Source of the DNA: Coniferiporia sulphurascens
Taxonomy: Eukaryota; Basidiomycota; Agaricomycetes; Hymenochaetales; Hymenochaetaceae
DNA: 64,000 nucleotides
Direction: 5' to 3'
NCBI GenBank assembly: GCA_002794785.1
Contig: NBBA01000004.1
Coordinates: 992,001-1,056,000 of the forward strand
In this document: in pieces, positions 17,108 through 27,163 of the stretch
Layout of the letters: each line of letters starts with the position of its first letter
How positions within the stretch are numbered: the first letter of the stretch is position 1
Program-made: the position numbers and the translations under genes
Notes under the pieces: model-generated
What the model saw: the letters and a program-made list of their open reading frames with translations, nothing else
The model's database searches: none
Told to the model about the DNA's origin: nothing

Positions 17108-17654
17108 TACCAGTGATCACCATTTCGCGGTGGCCAGCTGACAGTGGCCGCCTCCATTTGTAGCCTTGCCAGGCTTCATTCACCCTACCCTACAAACCGA
17201 TGGACTTCCCTTAATTATATCATTATGGACTACGTGGCGATTGTATTGGGTCTATTTGCATTTCTGGACGCATAGTTTAAGTAAAAGCGTTAATACTTGT
17301 TTATTCCGCCTATCGCGTAGATTACTACAACTCCATAAACCACCCACCCTCAGCGACACTCCTTCTGTAACCTTCTTTGATACAAACTTCATACATTCCT
17401 TTTCGGCAACGATTTTTGCATAGAACAGTCTTAGCAAGACATTTTATATTGGTCTATCACAAGACGCAGCGCTGTATTAGTATACAACCTAACAGGTGAC
17501 CTCTCCTCGTCGGGCCTGATATGCTCTCCAAGAGTGTACAGGCATTTTGATGGTAAAGAGTGTGGCGCAAAGCTCAAAGAAAGCGTACAAGAGAAGCAAA
17601 AGCGAAGGTCGGGAGAAAATCGAAAGGAATAAATCGAAACACAATGTTTCTCTT
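17108..17654. other. Tail-to-tail spacer
   Basis: About 550 bases between the stops of the mini-protein and homocitrate synthase. It is AT-rich, as expected of 3'UTRs, with nothing further visible. Confidence 0.55.
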
Positions 17655-19317
17655 TTATGCGGCAGCTGCAATTGGCTCGCCGCGGTCGCGCGATTGACTC
17701 GCAGCACGGTGCTCGCGGAGAAGACGGTCGAACGCCTCCTTCTGCCCGATTGCGAGTTCGCCGCTCTGGATACCGGAATGATACACGCGAAGGATGGTGT
17801 CAACGTCATCGAGACTCTGTGTGCGCACGTCCGCGAGTTCCTTGATCTTCGCGGTAACGTCCTTGATCTGGTCATCCGTCAGCGTGAGCGCAAGTTGTTC
17901 AACACGCGATTTGACCGCATTCCAGCCCGTCAAACGGTGTCCGATAGCGACATAGCGCGTCAGTCCGAAGTCCTCCGGCTTGAGGATTTCATATGTTGAT
18001 GGGTTGTTAAGAATGGCCTTGGCGTGGATACCCGCCTTGTGCGTAAATGCGCAGTAGCCGCTATAATATGGTTGATCAGGACATCATATGGCCTCCGTTT
18101 AACGATGCACGTACGTGATGGGGTTCATGAAAGGTACATTGACTTCGACGGCTTCAGCAACTAAGTTCTCAATCTCACGGAGCATGGGGAGGTTATACTT
18201 GGACTTGACGTAATCCGGGTCGGCAGCGTAGAGGCATGCAACGAGACCGCCAAGTGGCGTAATACCGACACGCTCGCCAATGCCGAGCACGCTCGTGTCG
18301 ATATGTGTTGCGCCAGCCTCGAGGGCACAGTACGCATTCGCAATAGCCATGCCCGTATCATTGTGCAGATGGATTTCGATATCGCACCCGACGACTCCAC
18401 GGAGGGTACGGACAAGCTCGTACACCTGGCGCGGGTTGGCGCATCCGACAGTGTCCGCGATGCCGACGCGGTTGACACCGATCTTGTCAACGGTTTGGTA
18501 GATGCTGAGAAGGTCGACTAGGTCGGAACGGAAGGAGTCTTCTGTCGAAAAGCGGACCTCAATGCCCTTGGACTTGACGAAATTGATGACTTCAATGGCT
18601 GTCTTGGTAATGTATGTCATATCCTTTCCATGGGAGAACTCGCGAAGGAAGGATGAAGTGCCGATGACTACGTCGACGCCGTCAACGCCTAGGAAGGGAC
18701 AAGTAAGTCAATAAATCCCTTTTTTGACGCATATATGGAGCATGGATGGAAGCTGTTGCCACTTACCGGTCTCAACAGCGATTCTGGCATCATCCATATG
18801 ACAACGAATGTGGGTAAGAACCTTGCAACGCAATCCAAGCTTGCAGATGGCCTCGCAATCAAGGCGAGATTGTTCAGATGCCGCAGGTGAGGTTAGCTCA
18901 ATGTACTCGACACCGAATGCATCAAGGGCCTTGGCAATAGCAATCTTGGTCTTGGTGTCGAAGAAGGCATTGGCGAACTGCTCTCCTTCTATAAGGCACG
19001 AAGAGATAAGCTGCGATTAGCGATTATGAAAGTCGCAGAGCACAACGCGGGAGAAACATGCCTCGTAACGTGCTCTCGATGATCTTAAAATTCCGGACAT
19101 TGTTTAGGAAGTCCGAAGCGCGGGGGGCGTATGGGTTAACTCTTTGTTGGGGCGCTGATGAAGTCCCATTAGTGTGGCCGTTGGAGTTGCCATTAACATG
19201 GCCATTGACGCCATTGGCGGCGTGAGCAGGGCGACCGATGCGGGAGTTTTCGACACCAACCATATCAGAGCGGCTTACGGGAGTAGATGAGGAGTCGCCG
19301 TTGCAACCTGGGCACAT
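17655..19317 (-). CDS. LYS20: Homocitrate synthase (first step of fungal lysine synthesis)
   Basis: Four exons: 19317-19062, 18988-18767, 18688-18115, 18060-17655 (485 codons plus stop). The enzyme condenses acetyl-CoA with 2-oxoglutarate in the alpha-aminoadipate pathway of lysine synthesis. The DRE-TIM barrel is complete: IESTLREGEQF, the [19 protein letters not shown] stretch, [10 protein letters not shown], the metal-binding [20 protein letters not shown], and the [16 protein letters not shown] region. An Asn/Gly/His-rich leader of about 65 residues precedes the barrel; I see no clear targeting signal. The first intron, inside LRE, uses a GC donor (AG/GCATGT). A TGACTC motif (Gcn4/CPC1-type site on the minus strand) lies at 19366-19371, about 50 bases before the ATG, in keeping with general amino-acid control. 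Confidence 0.96.
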
Positions 19318-19867
19318 TGTGAAAAGAAGATTGGGGATGGGCTCTAAATATGAGGAAAGGGAGTCGAGTCAACAAAATTAATGCTCAAAACTTTCGGCTT
19401 TACTATATAGGCACGTGCCATTACATAACATTCGGCCGAACATTCAAACTGTCCAGCGAATCGCACATAACCAAGTAAAGAATAGATAGCCGCAGGCCCG
19501 CAGCGGGTGAGTGATGCAGGGATATCGCAATCCCTTCCGCAGGAGAATATTAATGGGTCCCGCTGGGGATTGCACATCTACCCTTTTTACAATGTCAAGT
19601 GTTTAGCAACATATATTAAAAATAACTGTGCAGCGGTATTTACGTCAGATGCTGCACGTGAGCTCACGTGAAACGGCGTTGATCTCACCTGCACTGCAGT
19701 GCTAACTTAGACTGGCCTCATGCTTTTGTCGTCGTTTCTCGGTTGACTGATCTGGGCCAAATCACAGCACAGCAACTCATAACCGTCTGTGGGTGGGTCA
19801 GGCGCAGAGGCGGCTTGCGTGCCCAGGTTTGGCCGTCTGTTTTCTCTCAAATACGCCCGTCCTAGAT
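19318..19867. promoter_or_regulatory. Divergent promoter shared by homocitrate synthase and the DEDDh exonuclease gene
   Basis: The 550 bases between two divergent starts. They contain a 16-base perfect palindrome at 19655-19670 made of two CACGTG E-boxes joined by AGCT, a TTACGTCA CRE-like site at about 19641-19648, and TGACTC on the minus strand at 19366-19371. Site identities follow from motif knowledge; function is inferred. Confidence 0.55.
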
Positions 19868-22307
19868 ATGTCTCCCGCGAAATCGACCTCCTTACCTCCC
19901 GAGTCATCCAGCATGTTTCCCACTAACCAGTTTGTGCGCGCAAAATCTGGGCCTACAACCCACGTCACGACAAGCGAAATTGACTGGGAGGAGGCACTGA
20001 GGTCCCTGTCGAAGGATAGCTCAGATGAGGGGAAGGGGAAAAAACCTGAGACAGAGTCGGTAAAGGACGTTTGCTCCAACATCGGCATGAGTTATAGCTT
20101 GGGCAACGCGAGGCGTGTGCATGGCTTACTCACGCCGCACGCGAGTATCGGCAGTATCTTCACAGAGGATGAGCGCACCGTGCAGTCTGGATCCCGGATA
20201 GGCGAGGCAAGAGACCACGGCGAAGACGCTAGACATTCCCAGCCCCATAGTTCTCGTACTGAAATGGGCACACACAATGCAAACGAGTCTTCAGACTCCC
20301 GTGAGCATCATGAGCATGGTTCGTTGACCACCCACGAGCCGGTTTTTTCCGTTGCCTCTACGTCGACAGACCATCGTTCTTATACATCAGTAGGGGTACA
20401 AACACCTATACGGTCTTCCCGAAAGGCAACGCAACCTGTTCCATCTTCACCTACATCTCGTTCCCCTTCTATTACCCCTAGACCTAAGCGAAAACGCAGT
20501 GGTAAGCCTTCCTACGTTTTAGAAGGTGAAAGGCTAGCGCGCGAGTTGGACAGTGATATAACGTACGTCTTCTGGAAAATATCTTTCGCCGTCCTTTTGA
20601 AATATTGAATTACTGCCTTTTCGATTGTTTACCATTATTTTTACTGTTGTATAACCAGACATCTCGCCGCAAAGAGACAGTGTCTTGAGAAGGAGCTCAA
20701 ACGTGTTAGGCGTAAAGAGAAAGACCTGCAAAGTCTACTTATCCCTGGGCCCGTTGGGTATCCGGATTCTAGTTCTGATGAGGCTACGGATACAGGATCG
20801 GTGACCAATCAGCTGGAGTCTTACGTTCGGGAGTTTATACATACCCCTACTACGCCCGTGACGCCCGTGACGCCCGTGAAATTTGATTGTGAAACTGAGG
20901 TTACGGATGCCGATCGCTGTCGCTCCACCGTCATGAGTTCCCACTCAGTATGCTCTGCAGCATCAAGTACGACGGGAGTGTCTTTTCCGAAGTACTTGGT
21001 CACGCCTACGTTTACTGGCGCATCGGGTTCGTCGGAAGCTGAGTTTGCCGCTGATGGTACCACAAGCCTCAACGAATCATGTAGCAATTCGGTATCGGCG
21101 GATCCAGGGTTCACGTTTATGGAGGGCACAACTACGTCGGGCAGCGTAAGCTCTGGCGAAGTCCAGCGCCTGCCTGACGATATTTCCGATTTTGGACCAA
21201 GCCCCGTATACGATCCTTCAACGTACTTTGTATGGTTTGACCTTGAGGTGCGTTGCTCTGTATGTTATTAATTCAGACGGGATTTAATAGTTATCGTACA
21301 TGTTGCTTTTGTTTCCATCTTGGTCAGACAAATGATGCCGTGCGTCCCACAAAGCACATCCGCATCCTTGAGGTTGCGGTGTGCATCACGGATAAGAACT
21401 TCACGCGTCTCGACAGCGGTGTCTCCTTCCTTGTGCACTGGCCCCTCACCGCGGACGAGGTCGCAAACGAGATGTCACCTAGGCGCGTCTGTTTATTCCC
21501 GTTCATCCCTTTACCTTTTCCTCATCACATATTTCTTTTCGCAAACCTCATAATTTAGGATTCAAGAGATGCACAAAAAGGTAAATACTCATTAAGTTTA
21601 ACTCGCATCACTCCCGTCTTAAAGCTCGTTGCAGTCCGGTCTGCTCTCCGAATATGCTCAAACGCCGCCCAATAAACGACGTACTCTCTCACAAGTTGAG
21701 CGGCGTGTATGCGACTATTTGCGGAAGCACGATATCCAGCCGGATGGGCGTGGTGTTATGGCCGGTGCGGGTATTGCATTTGATCGTGGTGTAGTGGTAC
21801 GCCTGCAGTTAATTTGTCCGTGCGGTTCATCGACCGCTGCTGACCTTATATTCCTCGCCCTTTATGTCTTTTGTATATAGAGACAACACATGCAAAAGCT
21901 AGATGCATACTTTGGGCATCAAATATTTGATACAACAACGCTTTGGGTGCGTTTTCTATGTTCAGGACTCTCTCGTGGTATTCAGGCTGTATAACTCGAT
22001 CTTAGCACATCGTTCGCCGGAAATATAATCGCAAAAAACGCTTCGAAGAGTCTTGCGCTCATAGGTACGCTCTTCCGAAATAGGATGTACCAGAATGCAC
22101 CACTTATCCCTCTTCAGAGCTTTGGATGATATCATGGGATCAATAAAAGGTACTGTTGTTTGTCATATTTTCGGAGCTGTGCGCGACCTTACCATCTGTA
22201 CTGCAGAGGCGAACATGTATTCTAATACGATCTTAAAGCACCCTAGGGAGGTACGATGGCCGCCCCTCGGAGATATGTCCGACTCGGTGCACCGAGGGAA
22301 GGAGTAA
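19868..22307 (+). CDS. Long protein with C-terminal oligoribonuclease-type DEDDh 3'-5' exonuclease domain
   Basis: Nine exons: 19868-20562, 20659-21247, 21328-21482, 21559-21580, 21635-21796, 21881-21946, 22006-22064, 22118-22149, 22207-22307 (626 codons plus stop, all phases matching). The last 200 residues align with oligoribonuclease/REXO2: YFVWFDLE (acidic pair 1), IQEMHKKSGL, GAGIAFDRGVV (third Asp), HQIFDTTTLW, and CAHRALDDIMGSI (catalytic His and last Asp). The family removes nucleotides from short RNA oligomers. About 430 residues of disordered Ser/Thr/Pro-rich sequence precede the domain, including a TPV repeat from a 9-base tandem. Orthologues are usually only about 200 residues. 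The catalytic His is restored only when the intron 22065-22117 is removed. The third intron has a GC donor. An alternative upstream ATG is at 19793. Confidence 0.85.
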
Positions 22308-23236
22308 TCAAAGATAATCTCGAGATTTTCTTACTATCTACGGCTCACTTAATCGAAAAGGGCGCGGTTCTGCCTAAGTTATTCAATTCCCCCACCGTTT
22401 CATATGTATGTGACCTTTCTGGCTTATTTATCGCAATTTTTATAGTATAAATATGATATTCTGTCCATAACTTTATTTACAGTTTCCATCTTCTTGATCT
22501 CCTTTATTTCTCTTGATATTCTCTATTCTTCCTGATAGTTTCGGGTTTGCCTTTTTGCATAACGATTGGGAGGCAGTGAATGGATTTCATTAGCGGAGAC
22601 AATCAACGCGGTTTTCTTGGTCGCCTGAGATCTGCAGATTCCGTTCCTACGTCTTTACATCAACATTCACTGTATATTCCTACCTCGAGGCGAACACCCG
22701 CTCCTCCCTTTGGTCACGGTGGTACTCTCGGTGATTCGTCCTGGTCGTGGCCCTTGTACATTCAACATACAATCTTACCGATTTTTCGTTGTCTAGCCTC
22801 AAGCGCATACGTCGATCGTCGCGTCGATCATAAGTAGGTAAATCATTTATGAAAATTCGTTAGTCAGGGTATGTTAGCCTTATGCACTCCAATCATGGAA
22901 CTCTTTTTACTGTCGCAGTGCGATCATCAACGTGTTAGAAAAACAAGGGGCAGCAATACACTTGCGGAAATCTCTGGGAGTCACCCTTCATTTTTTCTAG
23001 CAGCTCACTATTGCTCGCATAAAGTATTTAAATAAGGTAGAAAAAACTGGGATTCTCAGGCTAGTCTGGTCTGCAATAAGTGGTGGCAGGCTACTTGAGA
23101 CTGAATCAATCGTCCCTTTCTATTTAGGTCTCTCCTGCACATAGTCACCTACTCGAGGGTTTCGCTCTGCTCTTGTGCTATCATCTACATTTCCTGCACT
23201 TGCCGTACTCCCGTCGGGTTCCCGTCAAGTTTTACA
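22308..23236. other. Intergenic region
   Basis: About 930 bases with several short + strand frames (22256-22450 and 22580-22837) that show no motif or matching splice sites. It is AT-rich from 22430 to 22560 and 22980 to 23060. Confidence 0.45.
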
Positions 23237-24139
23237 GTGATGTGTCCCGGTCATGAAAATCCTGCAGTCGGATATACGTTTCCTTTCGATATTCTGGTAA
23301 GCTTTTCCTACCCAAATTCTTTGTCAATTTCACCCCTAAGTGCATCGACACCCCAGCTCCATCACTGTGCCCACTGTAACAGTAGGAGCAAGCGGCAACG
23401 GGAAAGCACAGCCAACACACTTTCGCCTTCTCTGAGTACAAGTACAAGCTCTCAAGTCACTAAAGCTGCACAGATGCCACTATCACCTGAGACAGAAGTC
23501 AGTGGTTCCGTAAACGTGACCCCGTTGTCAATACAAGACTCGTGCGGACATCTTGGATATAAAGATGCAGATTATCAGCGCATTCTCGGTTCGTCCGCTG
23601 TTAACTTGTCCAGCCCTGATCAGCATTTGTCTCTGCACGATATCCAACTGTCCCCATCGAGAGGTCTGTGCATTAAGCTCCAGCTTGGACCACCTTCTCC
23701 CGCTAAGATGCAGAACACGGATACAAGTGCGCCACACTTCCCGATATCCACCCTGCGAAGAATCCCTGATCCGCTCGGTGAGATACCAGACCACTTCTCC
23801 CAAGCGGAGGTCGATCGGGCAGAAGCTTTTCTTACCCAACTGCGCGCACAATCCGCTGCCCGCGGCTTGCGTGGGTTGGGACTTATTAATGTGCCTGAGC
23901 TTACGCTAACAATGTCGGCTGCAACACTTGCCTCTCCGCCGGTGACACCAACGGGGGAAAGGGTTGCAGAGGCACCCCGTGAAACTCGGACGCTCTCTAT
24001 CTTGGAGCTAGAGTCGAAGTTGCGAGTGTCGAAAATGATGCAGGCGAAGCTGCTCCTAGCAGACATCGGAATTTGGCTGAAAGATTCAATGAAGCGCTTG
24101 TGGCGGGTTGCCCTCAGAATAGGAGGGATGGAAGGTTAG
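23237..24139 (+). CDS. Hypothetical protein, 300 codons, Ser/Pro-rich
   Basis: A single uninterrupted frame of 300 codons, long for non-coding DNA of this composition. The protein is Ser/Thr/Pro/Leu-rich with a small CxxC element (HHCAHCNSRSKRQ) near residue 45, a charged helical stretch (QAEVDRAEAFLTQLRAQSAARG) near residue 200, and another helical Leu/Lys-rich end. No domain is recognised. A possible donor GTAAGC at about 23299 suggests the 5' part might be spliced in vivo. It lies in a gene-sparse stretch with no obvious functional partner. Confidence 0.5.
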   Translation: MMCPGHENPAVGYTFPFDILVSFSYPNSLSISPLSASTPQLHHCAHCNSRSKRQRESTANTLSPSLSTSTSSQVTKAAQMPLSPETEVSGSVNVTPLSIQDSCGHLGYKDADYQRILGSSAVNLSSPDQHLSLHDIQLSPSRGLCIKLQLGPPSPAKMQNTDTSAPHFPISTLRRIPDPLGEIPDHFSQAEVDRAEAFLTQLRAQSAARGLRGLGLINVPELTLTMSAATLASPPVTPTGERVAEAPRETRTLSILELESKLRVSKMMQAKLLLADIGIWLKDSMKRLWRVALRIGGMEG

Positions 24140-25072
24140 CCAAGAGTATGGAGGGCAGGTGGGAAGTGAGGCGGGTCCGAAGGAATCAAGAGATATGGAA
24201 GACAAGTTTAAGACGGGGCAGTGATAAATTTCATGCATGAATTGATTTATATGTAACTATCTTTTTCTTGATGAACCCTAGATGTATACGGGAAGAGAAG
24301 AAATAATTAATTATCCATCTCCGCTATGTGCCTGACTTCTTGTCATTTAACACATTGTAACTTCGCGCCAGAAATTTTCGCCGAGGGAAAGAGGCACTGC
24401 GCTCCCTCCCGCCAGGTCAAATGTGCACGGTGTGAAGCTGGTTGCCGGAAATGCTCGCCCCCGGCATCGTGAATAACGGAAGATAAGAATAGCCCGAAGC
24501 AACTATAGTGAATAACTTGAACCCGGAAGAGCCGGAAAGTACTCACAGTGTGGACATCCAAAGTCATCGTTGTGGACACCCAGGCTCGCACTTTGTATAG
24601 CCAACCTGAGTTTTAAAAAAATGAGAACTGGACGCGAAAACTCAGCGGCAAAAAGGGACTGGTACTAAGACCTTCATGTTGTAATTATCCGTTCTTTGCG
24701 GATTCGGAGGCGGTACGGTCGTCTAAAAGTGGAACTAATACAGTATTCATCAGATATCTTACCTCACGGACTCTTCATGTTCTGCACACGAGGGTAATGG
24801 TTAAACTTTAATACTGCCCGAGGATGCATGGGTGGGAAAGGATTACATAATCCATTTAAATCATAACTCGCCCGCGTATACCGAGTTCAAGTGTGATCTA
24901 AGATTCACCCCAAAATAACTACCGTTTTCAGAACAGCCTCAGCATCATTCCCGACAAATCGACTCATAAATACACAAGGCTAAACAAATGGTGTCCGTAT
25001 CTCACTTAGTAAGTATGCAGAGTTCCTAAATACAGCAAGCATGCTTCCAAACGTCCAAGAGTCTGATTTCAA
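24140..25072. other. Intergenic region
   Basis: About 930 bases with no supported gene; the minus-strand frame 24343-24591 has no motif. AT-rich near 24240-24320, consistent with a 3'UTR of the upstream ORF. Confidence 0.45.
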
Positions 25073-25405
25073 TCAAGTGCACAGACCGGCGACCGCGTCT
25101 GCACATTCACCAGATACTCCTCCGAATCTCCCAGAGTCCGGAAGAAATGTCGCGTCTTTGTTTACAGGCACGGTCGGGATAGGGATACTCGTCGACGCGA
25201 TCGTGGTCGCGCTGGAGACCACCACCGTGTCTTGTCGGGCGGTGAGCCTCCCCGGAGTGGCACCGAAGATAACCTAGTAAAAGACATAGTGAGGACGTGT
25301 TCATACCAGTTTAACAAAACCGAGGGGAGCAATACCACTTACGAGGGGAGAGGCCGCGACGGCGTGGAAAAGAATGGCAAGGACAACAAATCGGAAGGAG
25401 GCCAT
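25073..25405 (-). CDS. Secreted mini-protein 2 with C-terminal Cys pair (87 aa)
   Basis: Two exons, 25405-25343 and 25273-25073, with a 69-base GT-AG phase-0 intron. Exon 1 is wholly signal peptide (MASFRFVVLAILFHAVAASPL). Exon 2 encodes a Thr/Ser/Val-rich spacer (...STSIPIPTVPVNK...) and the tail RFGGVSG then ECADAVAGLCT. The two mature cysteines are C-x7-C and the second is one residue from the end. RFGGVSG closely resembles RFEGGVNG in mini-protein 1, suggesting common descent. A secreted, perhaps processed, disulfide-loop peptide is inferred; no database family is known to me. Missed by simple ORF scans because the exons are short. Confidence 0.68.
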
Positions 25406-26552
25406 GGCGACCTGGCGAGATATATGAGCGTCGGTTTGTCATTAGGCCCCTGGACAACTCACGCGGTAAGTGCTATGCAGATGGGAAGGGATATTAAGCA
25501 AGATCTCCTGGATCTGGGCGGGTCGTAAGGTGTAAAGGGGGACTAAGCTTTGACTTGGCGTTTTACCCGCTGGTTCAGTTGCACTTATAGGCCGCACACG
25601 GAAAAATGCCGAGAGCCATGCATGTTTTTGTTGGCGTCATGAACACGTCGAACTGAGGGTACGCCGTAGCTGGTGATTCTTAGCTGAATTCCGAGCAACT
25701 GTTCGTTGCTCTCTGGGCGTTCAGTATCAGGTTGATGAATGCACCGGGATATATCGGTGCATAGCACCTGCAACGCACATTCATTCTCATGGAGGTGGCG
25801 AAGTTCAAGAATGATGATCCTTGCACGTAGGGACTTGTGGTACTCGTTGTATCATGATACCAGGTACTGCACGGAAGCTTCCAATCCTGATGGAGACCAC
25901 TTCCATCATCGCAGATGCACTGTTCGGCTTCGGAGACCGGCAGTGGCGCTCTGTATCCTCCCATTTAGTAACATCATGGGGCTTATTCGGTGGATACTAC
26001 GAGTGATGAATTATATCAAAGGTGTTGCGTACTTATCTCTCGCAAAGATCCAGATAAAAGAACTGGTAGTCAAGAACTGCAAGAGCATCATTGTTTATCT
26101 TACCTGTCCCTGCTTCAAACCAAAAATCGGAATCAGACAACCAGTGCGGAATGAGGCGAAAGACCCCGCTTCGCACTGTGTGCATTACCGATGGACTTGC
26201 TGGGTCGGTTTATAAACGTAAGGAGGCTAGACCAATCTTGCGAATGTCGTTACGGCTTGTTAAATGACATTGGGAGATATGCCGGTGGCAAATGAAGCTC
26301 ACAGCCCGAATGCCTTTGGCTAAGTTGGTACTCCCCTTGCCGTGAGTTCTATTATTATTAATGTCTTAAACTCGCTCAGAGGAGATATTGAGATGCTAGT
26401 CTGCTTGAAACCATGACCCTTTGCTGACTTTGACGGTTTTATTTAAGATGAGGTCCGAAGTTTTTTTCTACAAATACCAGGTAGTTACGTCACTCGGACT
26501 GAACAAAAAAAAAAATGACGTTCATCCCTATATTATGTTACAGTAGTATCTT
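25406..26552. other. Unresolved region, possibly a decayed gene
   Basis: About 1.1 kb. On the minus strand between about 26160 and 25590 there are coding-like pieces (for example LIPHWLSDSDFWFEAG near 26150-26105 and RARIIILELRHLHENECALQ near 25826-25767) with donor-like sites. I could not chain them into one frame. It may be a pseudogene or a gene whose exons I cannot join. The plus-strand frame 25739-26215 overlaps and shows no motif. Confidence 0.3.
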
Positions 26553-27163
26553 CTAATGAGCGCCAGACTGGCACCTGCCTCCGCCGCACTTCCAAAAGCG
26601 GTCCTCGCCATCATCATCGAAGTTAAAAAGCTCATTTAATTCGTCTCCCGCGTCACCCAGTGCGTTACTGATACCATCCACCACCTGACCCAATACTCCC
26701 GATTGTGGCGGAGGACTCCCGCCTCCGGGAGGCGATGTCGTTTCCGAAGAGTTTTTCTCTGGTGCCTCCTGCACAGCGGGGCCCGTTTGTCGGCTAAGTT
26801 CTGCAGTGCTGCTGGAACTCTTTGATATTTGTCTCGTTGCGCTTGGATCAGCGTTAATGCGCGTTGATGTTGTCTGGGAAGATGATCTGTAAGGAGCGCG
26901 ACCCCAAAGAGACATTCAATTACCTCTTGGGTCTGTTGTGACTGTTGTGTCCGTGGTGGTTGAAGCTGCGAAGACACTTCCGGTTGCCTGCTCTCGATGG
27001 CTGGTGTTGCCTCTTGAGTAGCTACCGAAGGCTGTTCCTGAAGGCGTCCCTTTAGTGCTTGGGCTTCTCGTCAGAGACAAGGGAGTGAGCGCACCTTTGT
27101 AACGGGAAGCGCCAGCGCCATCGGGAGAATGAGAAGGAAGTATACGAAGTTGACTGGGCGCAT
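26553..27163 (-). CDS. Secreted protein 3 with long spacer and C-terminal Cys pair (165 aa)
   Basis: Three exons: 27163-27095, 27031-26924, 26873-26553, with 63- and 50-base introns, both phase 0. Exon 1 is a signal peptide plus a short stub (MRPVNFVYFLLILPMALALPVTK). Exon 2 is Gln/Pro/Thr-rich. Exon 3 holds a Ser/Thr/Pro spacer, a GQVVDGISNALGDAGDELNE helix-like stretch, the acidic DDDGED, and the tail RFWKCGGGRCQSGAH. The only two mature cysteines are C-x4-C, 4 and 9 residues before the last residue. The first intron again falls directly after the signal-peptide exon, as in the mini-proteins at 16845, 25073 and 38278. Function unknown; secretion is the only safe prediction. Confidence 0.65.

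Noticed and set aside
22095..22307. Separate small ORF, or an exonuclease lacking its catalytic His
   Set aside because: Splicing 22065-22117 restores CAHRALDDI in frame, so this is the last part of the exonuclease gene.
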